DNA of 41,900 nt from an uncultured Eudoraea sp. (GCF_947258925.1 NZ_CAMYKG010000023.1:1-41900), one strand, 5' to 3'. Counted from the stretch's first letter, positions 8,299-17,237 are shown. Notes: a model not told the origin generated them from the sequence alone. Numbers and translations: made by a program.

Positions 8299-10548
8299 CT
8301 AAATATTTAACCAATAGGTTATTTTTAAATTAATTGATCTGGTCTTTGGCGCAAAACCATCTACGAAGTAATTATCATTATAAACCAGGAATAGATCCGA
8401 GAGCGGAGCAAAACGCCATTGTAACCTGGAATTAATTCCAAAATTATCTCTTTGATTACTATATTGTATCAGGGTAGACCAGAAAATTGATTTACTAAAA
8501 GTGACTTCAATTTTAGGGCTTATCAACCAGATATCCGCGCTGGGGTAGGGGTCCGGCAATTCAATATTATCATACCTCATAATTAAGGAGAGAAATACTT
8601 TGGGTTGAAAACGAAAAGTCATTCCTCCTTCAACACTGAATCGGTTTCCATTAAAAAAACGTCCTATGGTAGGCTCCAGAGAATAAGAGAAAATTTTTCT
8701 GCGGTCCGAATTAAATTGAACTTGAACACTATTGTAATAATAGCCTTGATTCCCAGGTAATGGTATGCCATCATCAGAGCCCGTCGGATCAAAGTCATCT
8801 ATTAAAAAAGTATACTTATGCGAGAATTCAGCACTAAATCTGGATTGATCCCTGAATCTTGCTTCCCATTGACCTCTAAAGTCATAGTCGGTATTTTGCA
8901 TATCCCTGCTAGGACTCCAAATAGCTATGGGAAAGAATTGGAAGGCGTGATTTTGAATAAAACTATTCTGAGGCCAGAATACCCGCTCAAACTGCATAAA
9001 GCTTTTGAGAATATCGGTACGGCGAACAAAGCCTAAATCCGATCTGAAGTCTTCTCCAACATAAACAACTTTACCCGAAATATTGTAATTTCTGGAGTTG
9101 TATTCCAGTCGAGCCCCTGTAGCCAGGTCCTTACCATTGCTTTCCGGTTGAAAAGATTTTTGAAAAAAGAACTTACCGTTCCATAAATTATCCTTTGAAA
9201 TCAGATTATAATCCAGTCCAAGGACACGGTTGTATTCGTCTTCGGGTAAGAGAAAATCGTTACCTTTAACAGCCTGTCGGTTAATAAAGAAGACACCAAT
9301 ATTTGACCTGTCAAAGACTTTCTGTTGTAAGGCCAGCATCATATTGTTGTTAGATGAAATTTCATTTTCTTCATCTTCTGCTGTTTGAAGATTAAGGAAA
9401 CCCAATCGTAAGTCCTTAGTTAATTTCCCACTCAATCTAATGCCGCCAATGATCTGATTTTCAATGGTGTTATCTGCAGTGTCCTGTGCAATACCGATCC
9501 TTCGTGAAAAAAATGGGTTGGCATCTCTGGAATCACCAAAACTGCCAAACAAATCATTGTTATCAATAAAGAACTGCCTCTTTTCGGGTAGAGAAACTTC
9601 AAAACGTGTGAGATTGGTAATCTGGTCATCTACTTCTACCTGCGAAAAGTCAGGGTTTATAGTAATATCCAGATTCATGCTATTGCCAATTGCAACTTTT
9701 GCATCGCCTCCAACCGAAAACTTATTAGTAGTATTGTCTTCCTCAAAATCTTTTAGGACACTTCCATTAACATAGGGGATTAAAGCCAATGGAGTTTTAG
9801 ATTTTCCAAGGGGCTTTTCAAAAACCATATCTCCCATAAATGTTAAACCAAATATATTCTGGTTCTGTGGAATGTTCATCCAGGTGCTGGTTTCATTAGA
9901 TTGGCTATCGAAACGGTAACTGTTAAACCTCCACTTTGTTTCGCCTTCTTTGAATTTAAAGGAAGTAAGGGGGATAACTAGTTCAGAAGTATAGTAGTTA
10001 TCATAGATTTTAGAATCTCCTCTCCATTTTACATCCCAGCTTATTGTGAAATCCCGTCTATCCAACCCACCGTTAGATACTAACCCTTCTCTTCTTACTC
10101 CGTAAGGATTGATGCCAAATAAGAAAGCGTTATTAGCATCATTAAACGTATCAAAAAGTAGTGTAATGTTATCACTATTGCCTGCTCTGTAATCTCTTTT
10201 TAAAGACTGAATGGCATAGTCTTTTCCCAATGCATAAACGGTAATACCGATGTATAAATTGGTGTCGTCATAAAGCATTTTGATAACCGTCTGCTGCCTC
10301 GCCGGGATGGAATCCAATGGAAAATATTCCCAGAACTCGTCGGCGCTATTTGCTGTTTCCCAAATAGCTTCATCTAAAACCCCATCAGGGACGATAGTTT
10401 CATTGATCTTTTTGACAATAAAAGACTTATTTGTGTTTTGTCCGTAATAAATAGAGGATTTAATAGGACTTTGTCCATAAAAGGATATTACCCAAAGAAA
10501 TATGGTTAAAAAGGTAAAGGATTTTACCGTGCTAAATGGCTTGGACAT
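8299..10548 (-). CDS. DUF5916 outer-membrane protein with N-terminal carbohydrate-binding-like domain
   Basis: The 749-residue protein has a signal peptide (about 1-25). A CBM9-like domain follows (about 45-210), opening IVPDGVLDEAIWETA and including YDDTNLYIGITVYA. The rest is a DUF5916 beta-barrel-like region of alternating amphipathic strands, with LDITINPDFSQVEVDDQITN and a C-terminal aromatic end (NLKITYWLNI). Such proteins are common in Bacteroidota and are usually annotated as carbohydrate-binding or hydrolase-like. No catalytic motif is evident, so substrate binding or transport at the outer membrane is only inferred. It is separated by 227 bases from the penicillin-binding protein upstream. 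Confidence 0.85.
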   Translation of the reverse strand: MSKPFSTVKSFTFLTIFLWVISFYGQSPIKSSIYYGQNTNKSFIVKKINETIVPDGVLDEAIWETANSADEFWEYFPLDSIPARQQTVIKMLYDDTNLYIGITVYALGKDYAIQSLKRDYRAGNSDNITLLFDTFNDANNAFLFGINPYGVRREGLVSNGGLDRRDFTISWDVKWRGDSKIYDNYYTSELVIPLTSFKFKEGETKWRFNSYRFDSQSNETSTWMNIPQNQNIFGLTFMGDMVFEKPLGKSKTPLALIPYVNGSVLKDFEEDNTTNKFSVGGDAKVAIGNSMNLDITINPDFSQVEVDDQITNLTRFEVSLPEKRQFFIDNNDLFGSFGDSRDANPFFSRRIGIAQDTADNTIENQIIGGIRLSGKLTKDLRLGFLNLQTAEDEENEISSNNNMMLALQQKVFDRSNIGVFFINRQAVKGNDFLLPEDEYNRVLGLDYNLISKDNLWNGKFFFQKSFQPESNGKDLATGARLEYNSRNYNISGKVVYVGEDFRSDLGFVRRTDILKSFMQFERVFWPQNSFIQNHAFQFFPIAIWSPSRDMQNTDYDFRGQWEARFRDQSRFSAEFSHKYTFLIDDFDPTGSDDGIPLPGNQGYYYNSVQVQFNSDRRKIFSYSLEPTIGRFFNGNRFSVEGGMTFRFQPKVFLSLIMRYDNIELPDPYPSADIWLISPKIEVTFSKSIFWSTLIQYSNQRDNFGINSRLQWRFAPLSDLFLVYNDNYFVDGFAPKTRSINLKITYWLNI

Positions 10549-10775
10549 TGAAGGAAATCGTTTTTTAAGCTTACTAGTAAATCAAAGTTCTACTTTTTTA
10601 AATGGTCGACCACACCTTTTCTGCAAACGACCGTAATTGTAATGTAAACGACATATTGTTAGCTGTTTTCGCAGAGGTAATTTTGGTTAATACTGAGCGT
10701 TCTTTTCAAAGCATAAAATTAAGCTTATATTCCGTTAAAAATTCATCAAATTTTATAATTCTATATTTCAAATTA

Positions 10776-13019
10776 TTACTGCTTGAATTTTTTGGATCTC
10801 TTCTTATTCGGATTTTTAAAAAGTCGTTTAAAGAATCCATCACGTTTAACCGGCTCACAATCGAGCAATGAAAGAACCGCATCATTAGGTTTTTTAAATC
10901 GTGCTTTTGTGATGTAATTGAAAGATGCATCACTGTTTAATTTTTGCATCCAGAGCGCAAAAATGGGTAATGCGGCGCTGGCACCCTGACCTAATGAAGT
11001 GTTTTTAAAACCAATTTCATGGTTATCCAATCCTACCCATGTTACATGAACTAATTTAGGGGTAAGGGCAACAAACCAGGCGTCTTTATTATTCTGGGTG
11101 GTTCCTGTTTTACCTGCAATATCATTTTTTAAACCATACGTATTGCGTATACGTGCTCCGGTGCCTTTATCTATCGTCGCCTTCATAAATTCCAGCATAA
11201 TTTGTCTGTTGACCTCGCTAAATGCGCGAACTTCGGAGATTTTTGGTCTAAAAGTTGTCAATAATGAATCCTGGTAATTGTTTATACTTCGTATTAAAAT
11301 TGGTTTAACGGCTTTACCGTCATTTAGATAACTGGCATACGCACCAGCCATCTCGTCCACACCAATTTCTCCGGTTCCCAGCGCTAGTGAAGGTAAATTT
11401 GGTAAACTAGCCGTTATGCCCATTATTTTAGCCTGATCCAATACATTAGGTATCCCCGTTTTTTCTAAAACTTTGACTGCTACAGTATTAACTGAATTAC
11501 TCAAAGCCTGTTCCATGGAATAATTCATAAAGGTCTCATCTTCGTTTCCTGAGTTCGATGGGGACCAGTCATCCAGGTTATTATAGGCCACTTCTTCCGC
11601 AGAAAAATAAGTGCAGGGTTTTAAACCATTTTCCAATGCCGCAGAATAAACAATAGGTTTAAAAGTAGAACCCACTTGTCTTCTGCTCTGAGAAATATGA
11701 TCATATTTATAGACCGTGTAATCAACTCCACCTATCCAGGTCATTACAGCACCGCTTGTGGCGTCAATTGAGATAGATCCAGTATTTATAAATTTCATAT
11801 AATGCTTTATACTATCTATAGAGCTATATTTCTGTTCGCTTTTCCCTTCCCAGGAACTAAGTGTCATTGATTTTCTAAGACTAAGAGTATCCCATGCCTG
11901 TTGCTCATTCATACCTTGTTGAATCAGGTTTTTATAGGCTGATGATTTCATCACCGTCTTGCGAATCAATTCTCTGTCTATTAACCAGGGAGCTCTGTTT
12001 CCATAGCTCTTCTCAAAACTCCTTTGAAGAACTTTCATGTGTTTTTTCATAGCCTCTTCAGCTAATACTTGCATTCTATAATCGAGTGTGGTATATATTT
12101 TAAGCCCTGAAGCATAAATATTATAGGAATGACCTTCCTCATTTTGTCTTTTGCACCACTCAAGAACTTGTTTTCGCACTTCCTCCCTAAAATAAGGGGC
12201 CACCCCCTGATTATGATCGTAACTATTATAATTTATTATTAGTGGAAGCTTTACCAGGCTGTCTTTTTCACTCGACTTAATAAATTCGTTTTCTTCCATG
12301 GCATTTAATACCAGGTTTCTTCTTTGTAAACTATTATCAGGGAAGACTCTTGGATTATAAGTGTATGTAGCTTTCAGCATGGCCACAAGTACTGCAGCTT
12401 CTTCTGTGGCCAATGTACTGGCGCGTTTACCGAAGAATTTCAAGGAAGCGCTTTCTATACCAAAAGTATTGTCACCAAAGGAAACCGTATTTAAATATTG
12501 CTCTAAAACCTCCTCTTTGCTATAAATAGCTTCTAGTCTGGAGGCAATTATCATCTCTTTTATTTTGTCTATCGCAAGATAAAAAGTTCCTTTTCTTGAT
12601 CTGGGATACAGATTTTTTGCCAATTGCTGACTAATCGTACTGCCTCCCCCCGAAGCTTTATCCTGCAATAAAATTGTTTTAACAATTACGCGCAGCAAAC
12701 TTTTGTAGTCTACACCGGAATGTTCAAAAAAACGTTCATCTTCAACAGCGATAAGAGCATTAATTAAATGCTCCGGAATATTCTGGTATAAAATTGGTTG
12801 CCTGTCATTGAGATAGAATTTTCCAATCAGAATACTATCTGAGGAATAAATTTCAGAAGCCCTTGGGTGTTGAAACTCTGCCAAAGATTTCTTGCCAGGA
12901 AGTTCTCCCCATGCACCGAGATATATACTCATAAGAAAGACAGCAGACAGGGTGAGAAGCAGAACTGATGCTATCAGTATATACCTTAAAACAGGGGGTT
13001 TTATCCGTTTAAAAATCAC
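10776..13019 (-). CDS. Class A penicillin-binding protein (PBP1A family)
   Basis: This is a bifunctional peptidoglycan glycosyltransferase and transpeptidase of 747 residues. One N-terminal membrane anchor lies at about 12-35. The glycosyltransferase domain shows AVEDERFFEH (Glu93), then GGSTISQQLAKNLY and a late KEEVLEQYLNTVSFG. The transpeptidase motifs are STFK (Ser451), SVN (509-511) and KTGT (637-640), all intact. The start is GTG at 13017-13019, because the ATG just upstream is in another frame. The tail is Lys/Arg-rich (FKNPNKKRSKKFKQ). It lies divergent from an S1/P1 nuclease gene. Confidence 0.95.
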   Translation of the reverse strand: MIFKRIKPPVLRYILIASVLLLTLSAVFLMSIYLGAWGELPGKKSLAEFQHPRASEIYSSDSILIGKFYLNDRQPILYQNIPEHLINALIAVEDERFFEHSGVDYKSLLRVIVKTILLQDKASGGGSTISQQLAKNLYPRSRKGTFYLAIDKIKEMIIASRLEAIYSKEEVLEQYLNTVSFGDNTFGIESASLKFFGKRASTLATEEAAVLVAMLKATYTYNPRVFPDNSLQRRNLVLNAMEENEFIKSSEKDSLVKLPLIINYNSYDHNQGVAPYFREEVRKQVLEWCKRQNEEGHSYNIYASGLKIYTTLDYRMQVLAEEAMKKHMKVLQRSFEKSYGNRAPWLIDRELIRKTVMKSSAYKNLIQQGMNEQQAWDTLSLRKSMTLSSWEGKSEQKYSSIDSIKHYMKFINTGSISIDATSGAVMTWIGGVDYTVYKYDHISQSRRQVGSTFKPIVYSAALENGLKPCTYFSAEEVAYNNLDDWSPSNSGNEDETFMNYSMEQALSNSVNTVAVKVLEKTGIPNVLDQAKIMGITASLPNLPSLALGTGEIGVDEMAGAYASYLNDGKAVKPILIRSINNYQDSLLTTFRPKISEVRAFSEVNRQIMLEFMKATIDKGTGARIRNTYGLKNDIAGKTGTTQNNKDAWFVALTPKLVHVTWVGLDNHEIGFKNTSLGQGASAALPIFALWMQKLNSDASFNYITKARFKKPNDAVLSLLDCEPVKRDGFFKRLFKNPNKKRSKKFKQ

Positions 13020-13119
13020 TTTACCATGTTTTAGGGTGCAAGATCATATTATTTAATATAAATATTACAGTTCTTAACAATAGATTAATGTCCTGATACC
13101 TTAATTTTGGAAAAAAATA

Positions 13120-13896
13120 ATGATGAAAAGCGCATTAATACTTTTGTTTTTTAGTTTTCAGCTGATGATGGGGAATTCCAATTACTGGTCGAAAACCGGA
13201 CACCGGGTCGTTGGTGAGTTGGCTCAACAACATTTGAACAGAAAAACCAAAAGAGCTGTTTCAAAATTACTTAAGGGCAAGAGTCTTGCCTCTGTTTCCA
13301 ATTATGCAGACGAGATTAAATCGGATAGGGCCTATAAAAATTTCTCTCCCTGGCACTATGTAAATATTCCGTCAGATAAGAAATATGAAGAAGTAGATCC
13401 GGATACTAATGGGGATCTCGTCCAGGGTATTCAAAAATGTATTGACATACTAAGGAGTGAAACCAGTTCCGAAGCCGATAAAATCTTCTATTTAAAAATG
13501 CTGGTTCATTTAATAGGGGATTTGCATCAGCCACTGCACGTTGGGCGAAAAGAGGATAAAGGCGGTAACGATATTCAGGTCCAATGGTTTGACAGGGGTA
13601 GTAATCTGCATAGGGTTTGGGACTCACACATGATTGATTACAACGGGATGAGTTATACAGAGCTTACTAAAAATTTGTCTACATTAAATAAGAAACAAAT
13701 AAGGGAAATAGAAGAAGGAACTCTTCAGGATTGGGTGGCAGAATCACAGGCACTAGTCAATGAGGTATATTCCTCAGCAGGCAAAGGTGAAAAATTAGGT
13801 TATTCTTATAGTTATAAGTATTGGAATACAGTTGAGAAACAACTACAGAAAGGGGGATTGCGCCTGGCCAAAGTATTAAATCAAATTTTTGGTTAA
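13120..13896 (+). CDS. Secreted S1/P1-family zinc nuclease
   Basis: This family uses three zinc ions to cleave single-stranded DNA, RNA and nucleotide 3'-phosphates. After a signal peptide the mature protein should begin near Trp23, since S1/P1 enzymes use the N-terminal Trp and the nearby His (WSKTGH, Trp23 and His28) as ligands. HYVNIP, HLIGDLHQPLHVG, KGGNDIQVQWF and NLHRVWDSHMID supply the remaining ligands. At 258 residues it is of normal bacterial size. Two ATG codons at 13120 and 13123 are both possible starts. TAATTTTG at 13102-13109 is a good -7 box. It is probably periplasmic or secreted for nucleic acid scavenging. Confidence 0.93.
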   Translation: MMKSALILLFFSFQLMMGNSNYWSKTGHRVVGELAQQHLNRKTKRAVSKLLKGKSLASVSNYADEIKSDRAYKNFSPWHYVNIPSDKKYEEVDPDTNGDLVQGIQKCIDILRSETSSEADKIFYLKMLVHLIGDLHQPLHVGRKEDKGGNDIQVQWFDRGSNLHRVWDSHMIDYNGMSYTELTKNLSTLNKKQIREIEEGTLQDWVAESQALVNEVYSSAGKGEKLGYSYSYKYWNTVEKQLQKGGLRLAKVLNQIFG

Positions 13897-14065
13897 GTAA
13901 CTTATAATTAGATTCTTAAAAGTGTTTTTGCCTAATAAATAGGGAATTAGACGATATTTTATATCTCAACTTTGGATTATACGTTAAATTAATTGTGTAT
14001 ATGAGGAAATTAGCATAATATACCTAAGTGCTAAAGATAGTATGCAAAACGTAAGTTAGAGGTAT

Positions 14066-14097
14066 AAAAAAATCGACTTTACAAAGTCGATTTTTTT
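14066..14097 (-). terminator. Intrinsic terminator overlapping the alkB-like stop codon
   Basis: The arms AATCGACTT (14071-14079) and AAGTCGATT (14084-14092) flank the loop TACA. A runs lie to the left and T runs to the right, so the hairpin can work on either strand. It overlaps the stop of the minus-strand AlkB gene. Confidence 0.85.
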
Positions 14098-14680
14098 ATG
14101 GGATTACCCGAAAAGTAAGGTTTATTCTTTCTCCAATTGATTTGGCTGTTTTAGGTATTTGATGGTGCCAGAAATGTTGTGTTGGGCCACTCATAAGTAG
14201 CAGACTTCCATGATCCAGAAGTATTTTGTGTTTTAATTCCTTTCGTTTCCTATGCCTTAGATGGAAATAGCGCTCCTGACCAAGCGATACAGAGGCTATT
14301 ACCGGATTCTTCCCTAATTCCTTTTCATCATCTGAATGCCAGCCATTACTGTCTTTACCATCTCGATAATAATTTATTAGACAACTCGTAAATTCCACCG
14401 GGGTCAATTTTGACAGTTTTTTACTAATGGCCTTTAAGGATTCATTAAATGGCAATGGTTTCATAACAATACCTGAATACGAATATGATTTGTTATTAGT
14501 TCCATATAATGCTGTTAATCTGGGCTGAGGATATATTTTACCAAATACTTTTATTTCATCCTGCCGCCAGGGAACATCGGATTTTAGTGATTTGAAATAA
14601 GCACTGGCATACTCACTCTCCAGAAAATTCGGAAAATAAGAGATATCACTATCGGGCAGAGGTAATTTATATTTTTTCAA
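14096..14680 (-). CDS. AlkB-like Fe(II)/2-oxoglutarate-dependent dioxygenase (DNA alkylation repair)
   Basis: This family oxidatively removes methyl groups from alkylated bases. The 194-residue protein shows the iron ligands HxD at His115 and Asp117 (NGWHSDDE) and the distal His173 in WHHQIPK. The 2-oxoglutarate-binding arginines are in the motif RINLTFR (185-191). FTSCLINYYRDGKD is the typical strand before the HxD motif. The protein resembles the ALKBH2/3 and plant-like group more than E. coli AlkB. It starts 20 bases from the AraC gene stop on the same strand, so the two may form one transcript. Confidence 0.93.
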   Translation of the reverse strand: MKKYKLPLPDSDISYFPNFLESEYASAYFKSLKSDVPWRQDEIKVFGKIYPQPRLTALYGTNNKSYSYSGIVMKPLPFNESLKAISKKLSKLTPVEFTSCLINYYRDGKDSNGWHSDDEKELGKNPVIASVSLGQERYFHLRHRKRKELKHKILLDHGSLLLMSGPTQHFWHHQIPKTAKSIGERINLTFRVIP

Positions 14681-14699
14681 AAGTTTTGCTCTTCTATCA

Positions 14700-15572
14700 T
14701 TATTGAACCACCTTTTTTAGCCTGTTTCGGTATTCAGATGGGTTTTGGCCGGTGAAGGCCTTAAAAGATTTATTGAAATGTGAAAAATTATTGAAGCCGC
14801 TTTCGAAACAAATATCTGTAATACTCATGGGCTGTTCCGCAAGTAATTTTGATGCATGTACAAGGCGATATTCATTAACAAATTGAATAAAGGTTTTATT
14901 TGTTATCTTTTTGAAATATCTGCAGAAGGAAGGAACAGTCATGCCGACCCTATCGGAGATTTCTGAAAGCGTTACTTCTTCTTTAAAATTATTTCTCACA
15001 TGATTAAAAACGATATTTATACGGTCATTATCCTCAATATCTGTTTTAAATGAGAATCCTTCTGCATTCAGAACATTGAATTCCCTGGAGTTACTCAGCT
15101 CGTTCAAAATGGACAAAATGGATAACAACTGGTCAAAATCTGATTCATTTTCAATATTTTCCATTTTTTTACCAACAATATCTTTGGTAATACCACTAAA
15201 GGCAACACCGCCTCTTGCTATTTCAAACAAAGTCTGGGTTTGTTTCATTTCCGGAATATTAAAAAAAGAATTACCTAAAAAGTCCGGTTTCATTTGAATG
15301 ACAATTTCACTCTTATTTCCGGTAAATTTATCCGTAAAGCCACAATGAGGTAAATTGCTTCCAATTAGGATTAAGTCTCCTTCCGTATAACAGGATATAT
15401 GACTGCCAATTTGCCTTTTTCCTGCGCCTCCGTTAACGTAGACCAATTCTATTTCTGGATGGTAGTGCCACAAATTATCTTTGTTATTCTTTGATGAATC
15501 AAATTTTTGATAGGTAAAGGAATGTCCGAAATTTGGTTCAATTGCTTCAAATGCGGGTTTGTACTTTTTCAT
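14700..15572 (-). CDS. AraC-family transcriptional regulator with N-terminal cupin
   Basis: This 290-residue regulator has an N-terminal cupin ligand-binding domain (about 20-110, with WHYHPEIELVYV and GDLILIGSNLPH). The C-terminal AraC double helix-turn-helix (about 190-287) has VTLSEISDRVGMTVPSFCRY in the first half and ITDICFESGFNNFSHFNKSF in the second. It diverges from the tandem secreted-protein genes. The intergenic region holds ATTAACC direct repeats 21 bases apart, a spacing typical of AraC binding. The ligand is unknown. The histidines in the cupin suggest a small molecule such as a sugar, which is inference. Confidence 0.93.
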   Translation of the reverse strand: MKKYKPAFEAIEPNFGHSFTYQKFDSSKNNKDNLWHYHPEIELVYVNGGAGKRQIGSHISCYTEGDLILIGSNLPHCGFTDKFTGNKSEIVIQMKPDFLGNSFFNIPEMKQTQTLFEIARGGVAFSGITKDIVGKKMENIENESDFDQLLSILSILNELSNSREFNVLNAEGFSFKTDIEDNDRINIVFNHVRNNFKEEVTLSEISDRVGMTVPSFCRYFKKITNKTFIQFVNEYRLVHASKLLAEQPMSITDICFESGFNNFSHFNKSFKAFTGQNPSEYRNRLKKVVQ

Positions 15573-15632
15573 TTTTTTTTAATGATTGATGAGATAAAAT
15601 TACTCAAGACTAGTTTAGACTTACATTGCAAA

Positions 15633-15660
15633 ATTAACCAATATATATGTAATATTAACC
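15633..15660 (+). promoter_or_regulatory. Candidate AraC operator, copy 1 (ATTAACC direct repeat)
   Basis: ATTAACCNATATA occurs twice, starting at 15633 and 15654, exactly 21 bases apart (two helical turns). The second site lies 91 bases before the -7 box. The corresponding positions in copy 2 keep the spacing. The divergent AraC gene makes this a plausible binding site, but binding is inferred. Confidence 0.45.
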
Positions 15661-15744
15661 TATATACTAAAATGGTGTTAACATACGGTTAAAATAGAAT
15701 ATAAATATGAAAACCTGGTTGTATTTCCTGCAGTAGGTTGGCAG

Positions 15745-15752
15745 TAAGTTTG
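15745..15752 (+). promoter_or_regulatory. -7 box of secreted paralogue 1
   Basis: TAAGTTTG fits TAnnTTTG and is conserved 1040 bases away in copy 2. A TTG at 15719-15721 may serve as the -33 box, with a 23-base spacer. Transcription would start about 30 bases before the ATG at 15790, giving a 5' leader that is almost identical in the two copies. Confidence 0.6.
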
Positions 15753-15789
15753 TCCTGTAAATTATTCATTAACTCTAAAACGTAATGTT

Positions 15790-16374
15790 ATGAAAACAAA
15801 TTTGAAATTTACCGCTATGATTGCCTTAATGTTTACTGCAGCAGTAGGCCTGGCAAAAGAACCGAAATTAAGCTTGATGACCGAAGGTGAATCTAATAGC
15901 TTAATTGTAGAATTAGATTCACAACACGAAAAAACCGTTCTTAAAATAATTGATGATAATCAAAACATCATATTTTCCGAGAAAATATCAGAAGCTTCAT
16001 ATGCTAAGAAGTTTGAACTGAATGAACTGGAAGATGGTTCTTACTTTATTGAATTAGATGATTCTTTAAGAACGTTAACTTACCCAATAAAAGTAGAAAA
16101 CAGCGAGGTTAGAATTCTAAAAAGAAAGGAGCATACCAAACCTGTTTTTAAACTTAAGGGTGCCAAACTCTTTATTAATTTACTAAACCTGGATGGTAAG
16201 GATGTAAAAATAAAAGTCTTGGATAGTTATAACCGAACCTTATTTAAGGAGGTAATTGAAAACAAAAGCGTTGTAACAAAAGTTTTCAATTTTGAAAAAG
16301 CCGGAAAAGACCGTTATACTGTAGCGGTAAAGGATGCTAATAATACCTACTATGAAGAGGTTGTAGTTAATTAG
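15790..16374 (+). CDS. Secreted two-domain beta-sandwich protein of unknown function (paralogue 1)
   Basis: This is a 194-residue protein with a signal peptide (MKTNLKFTAMIALMFTAAVG, cleavage near LAKEP). Two similar modules follow. One spans about 36-105 (KIIDDNQNIIFSEKISE and DGSYFIELDD). The other spans about 122-194 (IKVLDSYNRTLFKEVIE and KDRYTVAVKD). Each looks like a small beta-sandwich similar in pattern to T9SS sorting or DUF3244-type domains, but I do not recognise a specific family. The paralogue 1040 bases downstream shares the signal peptide and the second module only. The divergent AraC gene and duplicated operator-like repeats suggest regulated expression. Confidence 0.8.
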   Translation: MKTNLKFTAMIALMFTAAVGLAKEPKLSLMTEGESNSLIVELDSQHEKTVLKIIDDNQNIIFSEKISEASYAKKFELNELEDGSYFIELDDSLRTLTYPIKVENSEVRILKRKEHTKPVFKLKGAKLFINLLNLDGKDVKIKVLDSYNRTLFKEVIENKSVVTKVFNFEKAGKDRYTVAVKDANNTYYEEVVVN

Positions 16375-16401
16375 AAAATTAAACTTTGTATTATTAAAAG
16401 A

Positions 16402-16427
16402 GGGGACCTATATGGTTCCCTTTTTTT
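16402..16427 (+). terminator. Intrinsic terminator after secreted paralogue 1
   Basis: GGGGACC and GGTTCCC pair over the loop TATAT, with one G-U pair that forms only on the plus strand. Seven T residues follow. It ends the transcript 28 bases after the stop, so the two paralogues are separate transcription units. Confidence 0.85.
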
Positions 16428-16672
16428 GTGAGTATTTGTAAGAGACCTAATCCCTTTATCATTCTGCGTAAGAAATTTTTCTTCTTTATTTTAAATATGG
16501 CAAATCAAATCTCAGATATTCTGCGCATAGATTATCGGAAATATTCAAAATGGTTAGATAATTTTCTGATGATATATCCTAATGCAGGTATTCTGAATAA
16601 AATTTACCCGGGGCTTTCGCAATGAATTCCTTCTAAATTGAAAGGGTCATAATTATGATCGATAGTTACAAT

Positions 16673-16700
16673 ATTATCTAAAATATGTAGAATATTAACC
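16673..16700 (+). promoter_or_regulatory. Candidate AraC operator, copy 2 (one degenerate half-site)
   Basis: ATTAACC at 16694 is intact, and ATTATCT at 16673 is a degenerate form of it. The 21-base spacing and the 91-base distance to the -7 box equal those of copy 1. Weaker control of this copy would be expected if the site is used. Confidence 0.4.
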
Positions 16701-16784
16701 CATAAAGAGTAATGCTATATTTATTCAGTTAAAATAGGATATATATTAGAAAATTTGCTTGTGTTTAATGAAAGGCATTCAAGG

Positions 16785-16792
16785 TAAGTTTG
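16785..16792 (+). promoter_or_regulatory. -7 box of secreted paralogue 2
   Basis: TAAGTTTG is identical to the box of copy 1 and lies at the same distance from the ATG (16830). Confidence 0.6.
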
Positions 16793-16829
16793 TACTGTAA
16801 ATTATTCATTAACTCTAAAACGTAATGTT

Positions 16830-17237
16830 ATGAAAACAAATTTGAAATTTACCACAATGATTGCCTTAATGTTTACTGCAGCAGTAGGCCTGGCAAAAGA
16901 ACCGAATTCTGGCTTATTGACAGATGGTACAACTAAAAGCGTAGTTACGGAAGCAGGTTCAAAAAGGAACAAGAGCTTTTTAAAGAAAACGAGTAAGACC
17001 AAACCGGTATTTAAAAAGAAAGGTGCAATTATCTTTCTAAACTTACTTAACCTTGAAGGCAAAGATGTACAAATTAAAGTTTATGATAGCAATAACCGCA
17101 CTTTGTTTAATGAAGTAATTGAGAATCAAAGTATTGTTGCCAAAGCTTTTAATTTTGAAACAGCCCATAAAGATAGCTACACTGTGGTTGTAAAGGATAG
17201 TGAAAAAACCTACTATGAATACATTGCAGTTAATTAG
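16830..17237 (+). CDS. Secreted single-domain beta-sandwich protein of unknown function (paralogue 2)
   Basis: This 135-residue paralogue of the preceding gene has an almost identical signal peptide. Its C-terminal module (about 63-135) has LNLLNLEGKDVQIKVYDSNN, RTLFNEVIEN and DSYTVVVKDSEKTYYE. A basic linker of about 35 residues (KRNKSFLKKTSKTKPVFKKK) replaces the first module of paralogue 1, so it is 59 residues shorter. The frame and both ends are intact, so it looks like a functional, shortened copy and not a pseudogene. It has its own promoter and terminator. The function is unknown. Confidence 0.8.
   Translation: MKTNLKFTTMIALMFTAAVGLAKEPNSGLLTDGTTKSVVTEAGSKRNKSFLKKTSKTKPVFKKKGAIIFLNLLNLEGKDVQIKVYDSNNRTLFNEVIENQSIVAKAFNFETAHKDSYTVVVKDSEKTYYEYIAVN

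Larger units (their letters stand above)
15630..15850 (+). repeat. Tandem duplication, left copy: promoter region and signal-peptide start
   Basis: This segment matches 16670-16890 at a constant offset of 1040 bases with no gap through the promoter. Identity is partial at the left edge, strong around AATATTAACC and TTAAAATAG, and near complete from TAAGTTTG through the signal peptide. It marks a gene-plus-promoter duplication. Confidence 0.85.
16428..16829. other. Intergenic stretch with the duplicated promoter region
   Basis: No convincing gene lies here. A 65-codon open frame at 16428-16625 starts inside the terminator T-tract and has a low-complexity Phe/Lys start, so it is not accepted. 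The right half (from about 16670) is the duplicated promoter and operator-like region of paralogue 2. Confidence 0.7.
16670..16890 (+). repeat. Tandem duplication, right copy: promoter region and signal-peptide start
   Basis: This is the partner of 15630-15850 at an offset of 1040. The leader from the -7 box to the ATG differs at only a few positions, and the first 25 codons differ at about one residue. Confidence 0.85.

Noticed and set aside
8818..9775. Open frames antisense to the DUF5916 gene
   Set aside because: They lie inside a well-supported coding gene and have no domain. They are reading-frame shadows.
10602..10871. Plus-strand open frame near the end of the penicillin-binding protein
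   Set aside because: It overlaps the PBP coding end antisense and has no promoter, domain or typical composition.
16428..16625. 65-codon plus-strand open frame between the secreted paralogues
   Set aside because: It begins in the T-tract of a terminator, is Phe/Lys-rich and has no recognisable domain or promoter.
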